From: Pseudanabaena sp. Chao 1811
GTDB taxonomy: Bacteria > Cyanobacteriota > Cyanobacteriia > Pseudanabaenales > Pseudanabaenaceae
Assembly (NCBI RefSeq): GCF_027942295.1
Contig: NZ_CP101416.1
Location: 3,768,501 to 3,832,500 of the forward strand
DNA length: 64,000 nt
Reading direction: 5' to 3'
Part shown: piece by piece, positions 54,798 through 63,917 of the stretch
Layout: the number at the start of each line of letters is the position of its first letter
Position numbering within the stretch: the stretch's first letter is position 1
Translations under genes and position numbers: made by a program
Notes under the pieces: model-generated
Told to the model about the DNA's origin: nothing
The model's database searches: none
Seen by the model: the letters and a program-made list of their open reading frames with translations, nothing else

Positions 54798-55412
54798 TTA
54801 GGGGACTTCTGTAACTTGCAGTAAATATGGGAAGGAAGCATTTTCTTCATAGGAGCCAACCCACACTTCATAGGTTCCTTCTAGCCAGTCACCACTAATC
54901 TCTGGATTGCGATCGCTGGTATCATCATTACACCAACTACCCCCAGGACCTCGGACTAGCAAGATCGTATCGCCAGAACTTTTAACTTGCAGCTTGAGAT
55001 AGCGAAATGGCTTGGTTAATGTAATTTTATGGTCAGGTTCTTTATCAATAAAGCCAATACATTCTCCTGTTTCCGTAGATTTGCGCCCTGATTTTTTTTG
55101 AGTTGCAACTTCGCCACCACTAATTCCCCGCAACTCAATTACTTTCGGGGTGAAATTTGGGGCGATCGCGATGTCTTCAAACATGCGGACAAAACTAGCT
55201 TTTTTATTATTTAAAGGCAGTTCATTTGTCTGAGGACGTGAGATTTTTACCTCGACGGGATTTCGAGTTGGTGTGACCTTAGGATCTACAGATTGCTGGA
55301 GAGGAGATTTTTGAGTAGTGGGTGGCTGCGATCGCACAGGTGCATCAACAGCGATCAGGGCGGTGATTATAGCTGCTAGGGTTAATAGCGATCGCGTTGA
55401 GGAATGTCTCAT
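54798..55412 (-). CDS. secreted protein, unknown function
   Basis: The 204-aa product has a signal peptide (RSLLTLAAIITALIAVDAPVRS, cleavage near 28) and a Pro/Thr/Gln-rich linker to about residue 70. The C-terminal beta-rich domain has DTILLVRGPGGSWCNDDTSDRNPEISGDWLEGTYEVWVGSYE. That motif, with Cys-Asn-Asp-Asp and WVGSY, is shared by a group of cyanobacterial exported proteins and resembles pre-peptidase C-terminal-like folds; the function is unknown. It lies downstream of argD on the same strand but is separated by two hairpins, so it is likely a separate unit. Confidence 0.8.
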   Translation of the reverse strand: MRHSSTRSLLTLAAIITALIAVDAPVRSQPPTTQKSPLQQSVDPKVTPTRNPVEVKISRPQTNELPLNNKKASFVRMFEDIAIAPNFTPKVIELRGISGGEVATQKKSGRKSTETGECIGFIDKEPDHKITLTKPFRYLKLQVKSSGDTILLVRGPGGSWCNDDTSDRNPEISGDWLEGTYEVWVGSYEENASFPYLLQVTEVP

Positions 55413-55489
55413 GCCACAAAGTATCCACAGAATATATTTTTGATCTTTTGCAAGGAATTAGATTCTAGCATTCTGGCAAGTCACTAAAA

Positions 55490-55563
55490 AAGAAGGACGC
55501 TAAGCACCCTTCTTTAACTAAGAAACAAGGGACAGCGCTTTGCACTGCCCCCTTGTTTCTTAG
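55490..55563 (-). terminator. two hairpins after argD
   Basis: The distal stem is AAAGAAGG/CCTTCTTT (55490-55516). The proximal stem has arms CTAAGAAACAAGGG (55518-55531) and CCCTTGTTTCTTAG (55550-55563). The proximal arm contains the argD stop codon. Confidence 0.8.
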
Positions 55564-56825
55564 GACACAAAACTAGCGATCGCCTGTTCGACAATAGCTA
55601 AAGCTTGATCGACTTCGGCAGCCGAAACGGTCAAAGGTGGCACAAAGCGCACTACCTTAATCCCCGCAGGCACAAGTAATAAGCCATGCTCAATACCTGC
55701 GGCAACGACATCACGGGCTTGGATATTGCTGGATTCTTGGAGTACTAAACCATCGATCAAGCCCCAACCACGTACCGAGGCAATATGTTGAGGATATTTC
55801 TCGGCGATCGCTTGCAGACCAGTGCGAAGTTGTTGACCACGCTCTCTAGCATTGGTGATTAGGTTGTCCTTTACCATCGTGTCGCAAACGGCGATCGCTA
55901 CGGAACAGGCAAAGGGATTTCCACCAAAGGTACTAGCGTGATCACCTGCTTCAAAGACATCACAGGAAGCTTTGCACATCATTGCGCCGATGGGAATGCC
56001 GCCGCCTAAACCCTTTGCTGAGGTAAAAATATCAGGTTGAATGCCCAGATTTTCGTAGCCCCAGAGCATTCCACTGCGTCCCATGCCCACTTGCACTTCA
56101 TCAATAATTAGTAATGCTTTGGTTTCGTCACATAGTTCACGAACACGGGCAAAATAAGCGCGATCGCCGGGGTTAACACCACCCTCACCTTGTAGCGGTT
56201 CGAGCATAATCGCCGCCAATCTACCCTCGTATTTTTTCACCGCCGCTTCAAGGGCAGCGATATCGTTGTAAGTAATGTAGTCAAACCCTGCGACAAGGGG
56301 CGCAAAGTTCTTGTGATACTTGGGCTGACCTGTTGCAGTCACTGTGGCGAGGGTGCGTCCATGAAAGCTAGCATTGGCGGTCAAAATTACGGGATCATCA
56401 ATGCCAAGTTTGGTATGGGCATATTTACGCGCTAATTTGATCGCCCCTTCGTTGGCTTCCGCACCAGAATTACAGAAAAATGCTTTATCCGCGCAAGAAT
56501 TTTGTACCAGCCATTTAGCCAATTGACCTTGGGGCGCAAAATAAAACAAATTAGAAGCGTGATGCAAAGTTTGGATTTGATCGGTTACAGCCTTGACCAT
56601 CGCAGGATGCGCATGTCCCAACGTACAAGTAGCAATGCCCGCAACAAAATCTAAATATTCCTTACCTGTGCTATCCCATACGCGGCAGCCTTCGCCACGC
56701 TCTAGGGCGATCGGAAAGCGAGCATAGGTACTCATCACATACTGATTAAATTCAGCGATCGCATCAGGTGCAGAGTTAGCATCTACCTGAGATTGAGATT
56801 GTACTTCTAGCGTAGTTGGCGACAT
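55560..56825 (-). CDS. argD: acetylornithine aminotransferase
   Basis: The 421-aa class III PLP aminotransferase has FVAGIATCTLGHAHP, NSGAEANEGAIKLAR, SFHGRTLATVTATGQ, LLIIDEVQVGMGRSG and the lysine motif FTSAKGLGGGIPIGAMM near 268. It transfers an amino group to N-acetylglutamate semialdehyde in arginine synthesis, and may also serve succinyldiaminopimelate. argC is 4.5 kb away in the same window on the other strand, so the pathway genes are near but not in an operon. The N-terminal ~20 residues are a variable extension. Confidence 0.92.
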   Translation of the reverse strand: MSPTTLEVQSQSQVDANSAPDAIAEFNQYVMSTYARFPIALERGEGCRVWDSTGKEYLDFVAGIATCTLGHAHPAMVKAVTDQIQTLHHASNLFYFAPQGQLAKWLVQNSCADKAFFCNSGAEANEGAIKLARKYAHTKLGIDDPVILTANASFHGRTLATVTATGQPKYHKNFAPLVAGFDYITYNDIAALEAAVKKYEGRLAAIMLEPLQGEGGVNPGDRAYFARVRELCDETKALLIIDEVQVGMGRSGMLWGYENLGIQPDIFTSAKGLGGGIPIGAMMCKASCDVFEAGDHASTFGGNPFACSVAIAVCDTMVKDNLITNARERGQQLRTGLQAIAEKYPQHIASVRGWGLIDGLVLQESSNIQARDVVAAGIEHGLLLVPAGIKVVRFVPPLTVSAAEVDQALAIVEQAIASFVS

Positions 56826-56984
56826 GGATAAAAATGTGATAATGCTGTTATTTCATTATCAATGATATGAGAGTTTTCGCGGGTACTTCTGTAGTGGAAT
56901 TAGCGAATCAACCTTTAACTTTTAGATGCAGCTCTGCCCCATCTGAAGGCAACTGATATTGCAATAAGCGCAGCAGGTAAAAAT

Positions 56985-58670
56985 ATGCCATATATTATTC
57001 AAAATCAAGGAACTCCTCAAGAACGAATCTGCGATCTGCGGCAGGGTGTAAATACGATCGGGCGGGGGCTAGACAATAGTATTGTTGTGGAAGATGATGC
57101 CCGCAGCTTATCGCGTCATCATGCTGAGATTCATCTGACAGATAAGGGAATATATGTCACTGATTTAAATAGTAGTAATGGCACTTTTGTTAACCAAACC
57201 AAGATTGTTCAACAAAAACTGAATCATGGTGATACGGTGCAGTTTGGCAGTGTCATCTTTAGCCTCGTAGATGACTTGCAAGCTACGGCTAGTTCGGGGA
57301 CTAGCCAAATTCCTACTAGTTCTAATTCGGGACTATCGATTTTGATGCGAGTTTCCCCAGAAAAATCTCGCTTAAATATGCAGGATCTATTACAACACCA
57401 ACAGTTAGCGCCCAAGGGATCGGTATTACTGATTCAGGGTAATGATGAAACACAGCGGACATCGGCTAAGTTGCGAGTTTTACTAGAGGTCAGTCAAGAA
57501 CTGTCTTCCCCAGAGGCTTATTCAGCTTTACCAGAAAAGATTCTGGAACTATTGCTCAAAATCATGTCAGTGGATCGCGCTGTATTGTTGCTTGTCAATG
57601 AGAAAACAGGTCAACTAGAGCCAAAGGCATATAAATTTAGCGATCCTAATGCCACAGCCGATTTGGATTTTTATAGTCGCAAAATCACAAATTTTGTCTT
57701 GAAACAAGGAGATGCGATTATCAGTGATGATGCGTCTCTCGATCGCCGTTTTGATAGCTCGCAGTCAATCATTCAGCAATCGATTCAAGCTGCCATGTGT
57801 GCGCCTTTGAAACCGAGAGATCATGCGATCGGTGTGCTGTATGTCGATAACCTATCGCGTGGTCATGCCTATCATAAGGAAGATTTAGAATTTTTGAGTA
57901 GTCTTGCCAATCAAGCCGCGATCGCGATCGAAAATGCCAATCTCTATCGGAATATGCAGGCAGAAGTAATTCGCAGAGCTAAGCTAGAGCGATTTTTCCC
58001 CGCTGCCGTTAGCCAAAAAATCGAAGAAGGTTGGGACTTAAATCGGATCGTAGAAACAGAAGTAACCGCTTTGTTTTCCGATATTAGCGGTTTTACAGAA
58101 ATGACTTCGCAAATGCAACCACGCAAAGTTTTGGAATTTCTGAACGAATATTTTAAGGTAATGGTCGAAGATATTGTCTTCCCCTTTGGTGGCACATTAG
58201 AGAAGTATATTGCCGATGCCCTATTAGCAGTTTGGGGTTCCCCCTACCAAAAGGATGATGATGCGATCATGGCAGTAAATGCCGCGATCGCTATGCAATG
58301 GGCAATGCGGCAGCTCAATCAAGAATGGACAGCACAGGGACGCGATCTCCAAATCCAGATTCATATTGGCTTAAATACAGGAATGGTAGCTTCTGGGAAT
58401 ATTGGCTCAGAAAACCTCATTCAATATACAAACATTGGCGATACGATGAATGTAGCAAGTCGTATCTGTACTGCGGCACAGGCAGGAGAAGTCTTTATTT
58501 CCGAAAGTACAATGTCTAAAATTTCCGTTCTAAACTTACCCTTAGAGAAATTAGATCTGATTAAAGTGAAAGGCAAAGACGAGCCATTACAGTTATATCG
58601 AGTCCTCTGGGAAAATGTCGATCTTAGGGAAATGCTGAGTAAAACTAAAACAATCTTTCCAAAGATGTAG
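56985..58670 (+). CDS. FHA-GAF class III nucleotide cyclase (class IIIb-like, Lys/Thr pair)
   Basis: The 561-aa soluble product has an N-terminal FHA domain (TIGRGLDNSIVVEDD, SLSRHHAEIHL, LNSSNGTFVN) for phosphothreonine binding. A GAF domain follows (about 165-325), then a cyclase domain (350-540). Metal Asp residues lie in LFSDISGFTEM and the IADALLAVWG loop. Lys near 405 (EKYIADAL) would contact adenine. The second base-recognising residue appears to be Thr in QYTNIGDTMN (near 481), where IIIa enzymes have Asp. A Thr there marks class IIIb cyclases, several of which respond to bicarbonate. It therefore probably makes cAMP under phosphoprotein and GAF-ligand control, possibly with inorganic-carbon sensing. 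The last point is inference. Confidence 0.88.
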   Translation: MPYIIQNQGTPQERICDLRQGVNTIGRGLDNSIVVEDDARSLSRHHAEIHLTDKGIYVTDLNSSNGTFVNQTKIVQQKLNHGDTVQFGSVIFSLVDDLQATASSGTSQIPTSSNSGLSILMRVSPEKSRLNMQDLLQHQQLAPKGSVLLIQGNDETQRTSAKLRVLLEVSQELSSPEAYSALPEKILELLLKIMSVDRAVLLLVNEKTGQLEPKAYKFSDPNATADLDFYSRKITNFVLKQGDAIISDDASLDRRFDSSQSIIQQSIQAAMCAPLKPRDHAIGVLYVDNLSRGHAYHKEDLEFLSSLANQAAIAIENANLYRNMQAEVIRRAKLERFFPAAVSQKIEEGWDLNRIVETEVTALFSDISGFTEMTSQMQPRKVLEFLNEYFKVMVEDIVFPFGGTLEKYIADALLAVWGSPYQKDDDAIMAVNAAIAMQWAMRQLNQEWTAQGRDLQIQIHIGLNTGMVASGNIGSENLIQYTNIGDTMNVASRICTAAQAGEVFISESTMSKISVLNLPLEKLDLIKVKGKDEPLQLYRVLWENVDLREMLSKTKTIFPKM

Positions 58671-58681
58671 TTGTAGTCATT

Positions 58682-58896
58682 TTTGAGATAGGGGTTGCGT
58701 GGCAACCCCTATCTCAAATCCAAAAGTAAAAGCCTTGCTAAACAAGGCTTTTACTTTTGGATTTTTAAAATTTGCCAGCTAACCCGAACTAATGTTAGTT
58801 AACATGAGTTCGATAACGCCATTTATGCGGCGCGAAGCGCCGCATAAATGGCGGAAAATAGTAAAAATCGCTTAGCGATTTTTACTATTTTCCGCC
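58682..58896. repeat. four tandem perfect hairpins between the cyclase and tatD genes
   Basis: Stem 1: 58682-58698/58702-58718, GTG loop. Stem 2: 58716-58737/58743-58764. Stem 3: 58817-58833/58837-58853, tip GGCGC-GAA-GCGCC. Stem 4: 58850-58871/58875-58896, TTA loop. Arms are 17 to 22 nt and exact. Neighbouring stems 1/2 and 3/4 share bases, so only one of each pair can form fully at a time. They lie between convergent genes. Confidence 0.85.
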
Positions 58897-58912
58897 ATCG
58901 TCAAACTGACGT

Positions 58913-59707
58913 TTAGTTAAGAGCAAACAATGTAAAGGCGTTACTGGTGGTCTGTTCAGCGAGTGTACTTAACTCGACATTGCGTAACTTTGCGACACTC
59001 TCCGCCACATGCAGCACATAGGCAGGTTCATTGCGCTTGCCTCGTTTTGGTACAGGTGCGAGAAATGGACAATCAGTCTCTACTAGTAGGCGATCGCTAG
59101 GCACAATTTTCGCCGACTCATGAAGATCATGGGCGTTTTTAAAAGTAACCACGCCGCTAAAACTGATATACATCCCCAGATCGATAAACCATTGTGTTTC
59201 CTCTGGATTTCCTGCCCAGCAGTGCATCACACCCCGAATTGGTTCTTGGGGAGATTCGCCATTAATTTCTTGTAATACTTCACGGGTAGCAACTGATGCC
59301 TCGCGAGAGTGAATAATTACGGGCAAATTTAGCGATCGCGCTGTGCGTAGTTGCGATTTAAAGGCTTCAATTTGTGCAGATTTACTATCAGACTTAAAAA
59401 AGTCTAACCCCGTCTCACCGATCGCCACCACTCGCCGATCACTAATTGCTAAAGTCTTAATGCGATCGCCAATTTCAGGATTCCAACCCGTAGCATTAAG
59501 GTGCTTATCTAAAGGATGTAGTCCAACCGCAAAACTGACTTCAGGAAATTGATCCGCGATCGCTTGAATTTGTGTAAATTCGTCAGGACTAACACAGGAA
59601 TGCACCAGCTTAGTTACACCATTATTTAGCCAGCGATCGCGCACGGCATTAAGATCTTCCTGAAAATCTTTGAAGTTAATATGTACGTGAGTATCTACAA
59701 GCTGCAT
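58913..59707 (-). CDS. tatD: TatD family metal-dependent hydrolase/DNase
   Basis: The 264-aa TIM-barrel amidohydrolase has DTHVHINF (5-12), [34 protein letters not shown] and the final [22 protein letters not shown]. These are the metal ligands and the C-terminal signature of the family. TatD proteins are magnesium-dependent deoxyribonucleases (3'-5' and AP-site activity) involved in repair. It is monocistronic; the ATG begins MQLVDTHVH. It converges on the cyclase gene through four hairpins. Confidence 0.94.
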   Translation of the reverse strand: MQLVDTHVHINFKDFQEDLNAVRDRWLNNGVTKLVHSCVSPDEFTQIQAIADQFPEVSFAVGLHPLDKHLNATGWNPEIGDRIKTLAISDRRVVAIGETGLDFFKSDSKSAQIEAFKSQLRTARSLNLPVIIHSREASVATREVLQEINGESPQEPIRGVMHCWAGNPEETQWFIDLGMYISFSGVVTFKNAHDLHESAKIVPSDRLLVETDCPFLAPVPKRGKRNEPAYVLHVAESVAKLRNVELSTLAEQTTSNAFTLFALN

Positions 59708-59929
59708 AGAAAGAAAACCTACGAATCAAAAACACAAAAAATCAGAATAAAGAAAAAACGAGAAAATTAAATACTTTATCCTTAAGCATTATTAATCTTC
59801 TCGCTCAGTTGTACTAATTAAAATTAAATAGTTAATTGATTAAACTTAAAGCCTAAAAACCTTAGATATAAGATCACTTGCAGCGGATAAGCTTAACCAT
59901 AGTCACTATATAGATTTACATGAATGTCT

Positions 59930-60322
59930 TTATTCTTCTCCATCTTCTGGTTGATCGTTAGTCAACTGGATTAGATGAATATGCTTGTATCCAAGCTTAA
60001 TTTCAAATTCATCCCCTTCATTCAACCCCATTGATCTTGTATAAGTAGAACCAATTACAATTTGCCCATTTTTATGGACGCTAACACGAAACGTTGGTTC
60101 ACGACCGCGCCCATCTTTGTTCTGTTCAGGATTAATCGCAAACCCTCTAGCAGCAAGTACTGCCTCATAAAACTCTGTTAAATTAACGCGGTCTACACCA
60201 TCTTTCCCCCGAGTAAAATACCCACATTTTTTAGCTTGTTCACGCTTAGGCAAGTTATTTAGCTCTTTTGCCTTTTGAAGAAGAGCCTTTCCTGTTAAAG
60301 GAGTAGTTACATTGTCTGTCAT
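59930..60322 (-). CDS. cyAbrB-type transcriptional regulator (cyAbrB1-like)
   Basis: The 130-aa product shares the cyAbrB layout with the copy at 25953: GKALLQKAKELNNLPKREQAKKCGY, then VNLTEFYEAVLAARG, and the AbrB-like domain FRVSVHKNGQIVIGSTYTRSMGLNEGDEFEIKLGYKHIHLIQL. The HKNGQIVIG and IKLGYKHIHLIQ forms resemble the AbrB1 group as I remember it. These regulators bind broadly and affect carbon and nitrogen metabolism. It is divergent from a 1.1-kb gene-free region, which suggests a long regulatory upstream. Subgroup assignment is tentative; family is firm. Confidence 0.88.
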   Translation of the reverse strand: MTDNVTTPLTGKALLQKAKELNNLPKREQAKKCGYFTRGKDGVDRVNLTEFYEAVLAARGFAINPEQNKDGRGREPTFRVSVHKNGQIVIGSTYTRSMGLNEGDEFEIKLGYKHIHLIQLTNDQPEDGEE

Positions 60323-61399
60323 AGGATTATCAGAAATTTCAAGGTTTCAAAGTTGAAAAGCTTTCTCTAAATAAACAGGAGAAATTTTCAAGTCTGGGGA
60401 TATTTTAATCCACTTAGAATTACATACTTATTGTCGTACACTTTTAAGCATATTGGACAAAAATATTAGATAAAGTTAGAAAATGTTTTTAAAATCACCA
60501 AATGATTAAAAAAATCTGACTTATGTAAAATTATCCAGCCACAGTAAATACATGGAAACACGAAAAAAATATTTCTAGTATTGAGCTTATTTTCAAGGGG
60601 TGTTATCACAACAAATGATACGCAGGCTAGTGTAAAACGTTTTTTACTCAATGATGTCTAGTTATTTTCTGTCCCCCTAGTAGTAGCTTTGATTTATTTT
60701 ACTAAACTTTATTGACGTTAAATTGCTGTATATACTTGTTCAAAATAAGCAGCAAGACATTACTTTTATTTGTCTATTTTCTTCAACAATCATTGCGATA
60801 TCAAAACTTCACACAAATTAAAGCTATATTTCTTCACCCACATAGGTGATTTATCAATTTTGCAATAAATCGCAACTATTATCAGACTGAGGATGTTTTG
60901 AGAGATTGACTTTGCTTGCAATGCTCTAGACCTGTTGAGCCTCAAGATTCCTTAAATTTGAATAATTGGGTAAGTAGACTCGATTAATTATAAAATTTTA
61001 AAACCTGTAATGCAGGCGGTGCAGGTACTACAGGTTTTAGATTTGGGTTTTAAGTATGCCAATGTACTAATAACTATCCCGACAAAATCTAAAAAGCTTT
61101 GATTGTGCATCAAATGTTTCTGTACGAAGTGCACTTTACATTTACGGTAATGGGATTAGATATGTGAGTCATTTTTCACAACATATCCTAAATCAATAGA
61201 AAAGTCTGTAGAGCTTTTCCAGTCCGTGAGTTGTAAGGTTTATGTTGTCCTCACAGTTGGCAACACAAACCATTACTCTAAATAGCCTAGAAAACCCTAT
61301 AGGGTTTTCTAGGCTGAACTGAGGTTAAATACTTGGCTTATGCTAAGTTATTACCCCAAACTCGAAAAGCATTTTTAATATTTTTGATGGAGTAAATTT
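60323..61399. other. 1.08-kb gene-free region upstream of cyAbrB and argC
   Basis: There is no convincing ORF. It is A+T-rich on the left. It contains a hairpin TAAAACCTGTA/TACAGGTTTTA (60999-61039), then a structured stretch (61238-61316) that I mark as a candidate small RNA. It must also hold the promoters of cyAbrB (minus) and argC (plus). It is the longest non-coding interval in the window. Confidence 0.6.
61170..61316 (+). ncRNA. candidate small RNA, Yfr2/Cyano-1-like
   Basis: A stem GGTTT-A-TGTTG / CAACA-C-AAACC (61238-61272) presents the loop TCCTCACAGTTGG. A 32-nt perfect palindrome (61285-61316, AGCCTAGAAAACCC ...) follows. The loop resembles the conserved CCUCACAGUUGG loop I remember for the cyanobacterial Yfr2 (Cyano-1) family. 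The palindrome lacks a T run, so it is a weak terminator. The 5' end is a guess and only the hairpin positions are firm. Confidence 0.4.
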
Positions 61400-62458
61400 A
61401 TGAGCGCACAGAATCGGATCCCCGTAGGTATTATTGGCGCATCAGGTTATGGGGGTATCCAATTAGTCAGATTGCTGCTAGAGCATCCATTAGTAAATAT
61501 TACTTATATGGGTGGGAGTGGTTCTGTAGGTCAAAATTTTGCAGACCTTTATCCCCATATTTCCCATGCTGTGAATTTACCCATCGAAAATTTGGAACCT
61601 GAAGAGGTGGCCGATCGCGCTCAGGTTGTCTTTTTATCATTACCTAATGGTCTAGCTAGCAAAATCGCGCCAAGATTGTTAGCTAAGGGCTGTAAAGTGC
61701 TTGACCTCTCCGCAGATTATCGTTTTACTGACCTACACATCTATGAATCTTGGTACAAAGAAGCACGTACCGATGCCGAAGTTAATTCTAAAGCGGTTTA
61801 CGGCTTACCCGAAATTTATCGCGATCGCATTGCCACGGCAAATCTAGTTGGTTGTGCAGGTTGCTATCCCACAGCGAGTTTACTAGCGCTGCAACCATTA
61901 CTCAAACAAGGTTTAGTTGATCCTAGTACAATCATCATTGATGCAAAGTCGGGGACATCAGGGGGAGGTCGTCAGCCCAAAACCAATTTATTACTTGCCG
62001 AAGCCGATGGTTCCCTTGGAGCCTACGGTATTGCCAATCATCGCCATACCCCTGAGATCGAACAGGTTTGTAGTGATCTAGCAGGTCAAGAGGTGTTAGT
62101 CCAATTTACACCTCACCTAATTCCGATGATTCGTGGCATTCTTTCGACGGTATATGCAAAGTTACGCGACCCCGGTTTAGTCAAAGATGATGTGCTGACG
62201 ATCTATAAATCTTTTTATCGCAATTCTGAATGGGTACAGGTTTTGCCCAAAAATATTTTTCCACAAACGAAATGGGCATTAGGGACAAATCTCTGTTATC
62301 TCGGTGTGGAAGTTGATCCGCGCACAGGTCGCGTCATTGTAGTTTCAGCGATCGACAATCTTATGAAAGGTCAAGCGGCTCAGGCTGTGCAATGTATGAA
62401 TATTATGATGGGTTGGGAAGAGTCATTAGCTTTACCTAAGCTAACTTTCTATCCATAA
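61400..62458 (+). CDS. argC: N-acetyl-gamma-glutamyl-phosphate reductase
   Basis: The 352-aa product has the NADP-binding [17 protein letters not shown], the catalytic Cys in [11 protein letters not shown] (near 154), [12 protein letters not shown], and HRHTPEIEQ with the catalytic His. It reduces N-acetylglutamyl phosphate in arginine synthesis. AGTAAATTTATG precedes the start without a strong ribosome site. It is followed after 6 nt by a Rho-independent terminator that separates it from thiL. Confidence 0.96.
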   Translation: MSAQNRIPVGIIGASGYGGIQLVRLLLEHPLVNITYMGGSGSVGQNFADLYPHISHAVNLPIENLEPEEVADRAQVVFLSLPNGLASKIAPRLLAKGCKVLDLSADYRFTDLHIYESWYKEARTDAEVNSKAVYGLPEIYRDRIATANLVGCAGCYPTASLLALQPLLKQGLVDPSTIIIDAKSGTSGGGRQPKTNLLLAEADGSLGAYGIANHRHTPEIEQVCSDLAGQEVLVQFTPHLIPMIRGILSTVYAKLRDPGLVKDDVLTIYKSFYRNSEWVQVLPKNIFPQTKWALGTNLCYLGVEVDPRTGRVIVVSAIDNLMKGQAAQAVQCMNIMMGWEESLALPKLTFYP

Positions 62459-62464
62459 TTGAAT

Positions 62465-62490
62465 AAGGGGCTTCCGCCCCTTGTTCTTTT
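62465..62490 (+). terminator. Rho-independent terminator in the argC-thiL gap
   Basis: AAGGGGC-TTCC-GCCCCTT followed by GTTCTTTT has the stem and T run of an intrinsic terminator. It ends 8 nt before the thiL ATG, so thiL would depend on read-through or on a promoter inside argC. Confidence 0.8.
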
Positions 62491-62497
62491 AAAAAAT

Positions 62498-63508
62498 ATG
62501 ACTGCAACAATTAAAAGTTTGGGTGAGCAAGGATTGCTGAAAATATTTCGGCAATACTGTAGTGATGTAGTTGGCGATGACGCAGCACCGATGGGGACAA
62601 CCTTGCCAGAGCATCAGATGGTCGTTACTACCGATATGTTAGTGGATGGAGTCCATTTTAGCGATCACACTACGAATCCTGAAGATGTCGGTTGGCGTGC
62701 GGCGGCTGTGAATTTATCAGATTTGGCAGCAATGGGGGCTAAACCTTGGGGATTAGTGATGTCTGTGGGCTTGCCACCTGATACAGAAGTTGCATGGATT
62801 GAAGGCGTATATCGAGGCTTTAGTGAATGTTTGCAAACCTACGGTACAGAATTAGTGGGTGGAGACACGGTGCGATCGCCAATTCGGACTTTATCCGTAA
62901 CAGCGTTTGGACAAGTTCATCAAAGTCAAATCATTCAAAGACATACGGCACAAGTTGGTGATGCGATCGTAATGACGGGGGTACATGGACTCTCAAAGGC
63001 AGGGTTAGAACTTCTATTTAATGCAAACTTAAAAGAGAAATTATTAGCTCCACTCAAAGTTAGGAATCGTATTCTTGCTGGGGAAGGTTTAGTTGAAGCG
63101 ATTTGCCGTTGTCATCAGCGACCAATTCCGCGTTTTGATGCGATCGCCCTTTTACATAAACTGCTCAAACAACATAATCATTTAAAGGATTTCCCGATTT
63201 CAGGCATGGACAGCAGTGATGGTCTTGCCGATGCGATCGCCCAAATTTGTCGATCTAGTAAAGTCGGCGCGAAAATATTTTGGCGATCGCTGCCAATTCA
63301 TCGGGCAGTAAGGACATTAGCAGGTGAGAGTGCCTTAGATTGGGTTTTGTATGGTGGTGAAGATTTTGAACTAATTTTATGTATGCCTTTTAAGTTAGCC
63401 GAGCCATTTGTACATCAATTATCTAATGCGGCAATTATTGGCGAAATTATCGAAGGGAATCAAATTGACGGATTAGAAATGCGATCGGCTTTCCAGCATT
63501 TTTCTTAG
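62498..63508 (+). CDS. thiL: thiamine-phosphate kinase
   Basis: The product is about 336 aa from the ATG of MTATIKSLGEQGLLK; an upstream in-frame TTG would read through the terminator hairpin and is rejected. The ThiL motifs are VVGDDAAPM, TTDMLVDGVHF, AAAVNLSDLAAMGA, ELVGGDTVRSP, and SGMDSSDGLADAIAQI. It phosphorylates thiamine phosphate to the active cofactor thiamine diphosphate. Only a terminator-containing 39-nt gap separates it from argC. Its ribosome site is weak; the start follows AAAAAAT. Confidence 0.93.
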   Translation: MTATIKSLGEQGLLKIFRQYCSDVVGDDAAPMGTTLPEHQMVVTTDMLVDGVHFSDHTTNPEDVGWRAAAVNLSDLAAMGAKPWGLVMSVGLPPDTEVAWIEGVYRGFSECLQTYGTELVGGDTVRSPIRTLSVTAFGQVHQSQIIQRHTAQVGDAIVMTGVHGLSKAGLELLFNANLKEKLLAPLKVRNRILAGEGLVEAICRCHQRPIPRFDAIALLHKLLKQHNHLKDFPISGMDSSDGLADAIAQICRSSKVGAKIFWRSLPIHRAVRTLAGESALDWVLYGGEDFELILCMPFKLAEPFVHQLSNAAIIGEIIEGNQIDGLEMRSAFQHFS

Positions 63509-63599
63509 CGAGACTACACAAAAGTATTTCTAGCATAGTTATAGACTAAACTCAGGTTGTTGTGCCGATCACTAAGCGGCGGCATAACAATTTTGTAAA

Positions 63600-63917
63600 T
63601 CACGTTTTTTCAACTAGTTCGCCTTTCAAATATTTATGAAGAATATCTTGAGCAAAGCTAGATACAGATTTACCAAGTTGATTCGCCAAGCCATAGATTT
63701 TATCAGTATCCTGTATTGACATCTGGACTTCAATCTTTTGTCTAGACATTTGACTAATAGCCATTTCCTGAAAATGTTTCATTTCTTCTTTTTCGTTAGG
63801 AATACTGACCCATTCATCATTTTCGATACTTTCTAGTAAAGCCTGTTCTTCTTGATCTAACTGGAGAGAGATAGTAAGTTCATCAATATTCATATTGTCA
63901 AAGTTCAAGTTAGTCAT
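63600..63917 (-). CDS. CopG/BrnA-type antitoxin-like protein
   Basis: The 105-aa product has an acidic N-terminal half (DELTISLQLDQEEQALLESIENDEWVSIPNE). The C-terminal half (KIEVQMSIQDTDKIYGLANQLGKSVSSFAQDILHKYLKGEL) resembles a ribbon-helix-helix DNA-binding module: a beta strand, then two helices with the I-LHKY-G ending of CopG-family antitoxins. It overlaps by 8 nt the end of a second minus-strand gene at the window edge, with toxin-first order as in BrnT-BrnA pairs. GAGG precedes the ATG. The function as antitoxin is inferred from architecture and gene arrangement. Confidence 0.7.
   Translation of the reverse strand: MTNLNFDNMNIDELTISLQLDQEEQALLESIENDEWVSIPNEKEEMKHFQEMAISQMSRQKIEVQMSIQDTDKIYGLANQLGKSVSSFAQDILHKYLKGELVEKT

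Noticed and set aside
58682-58896. Possible CRISPR array or repeat cluster
   Set aside because: The stems have unrelated sequences and no constant repeat with unique spacers; these are tandem hairpins. No CRISPR-like spacing was seen anywhere in the window.
60466-60651. 61-aa ORF on the minus strand in the gap after cyAbrB
   Set aside because: It is A+T-rich, with no family resemblance, no ribosome site and no coding character; it sits in a region better explained as regulatory.
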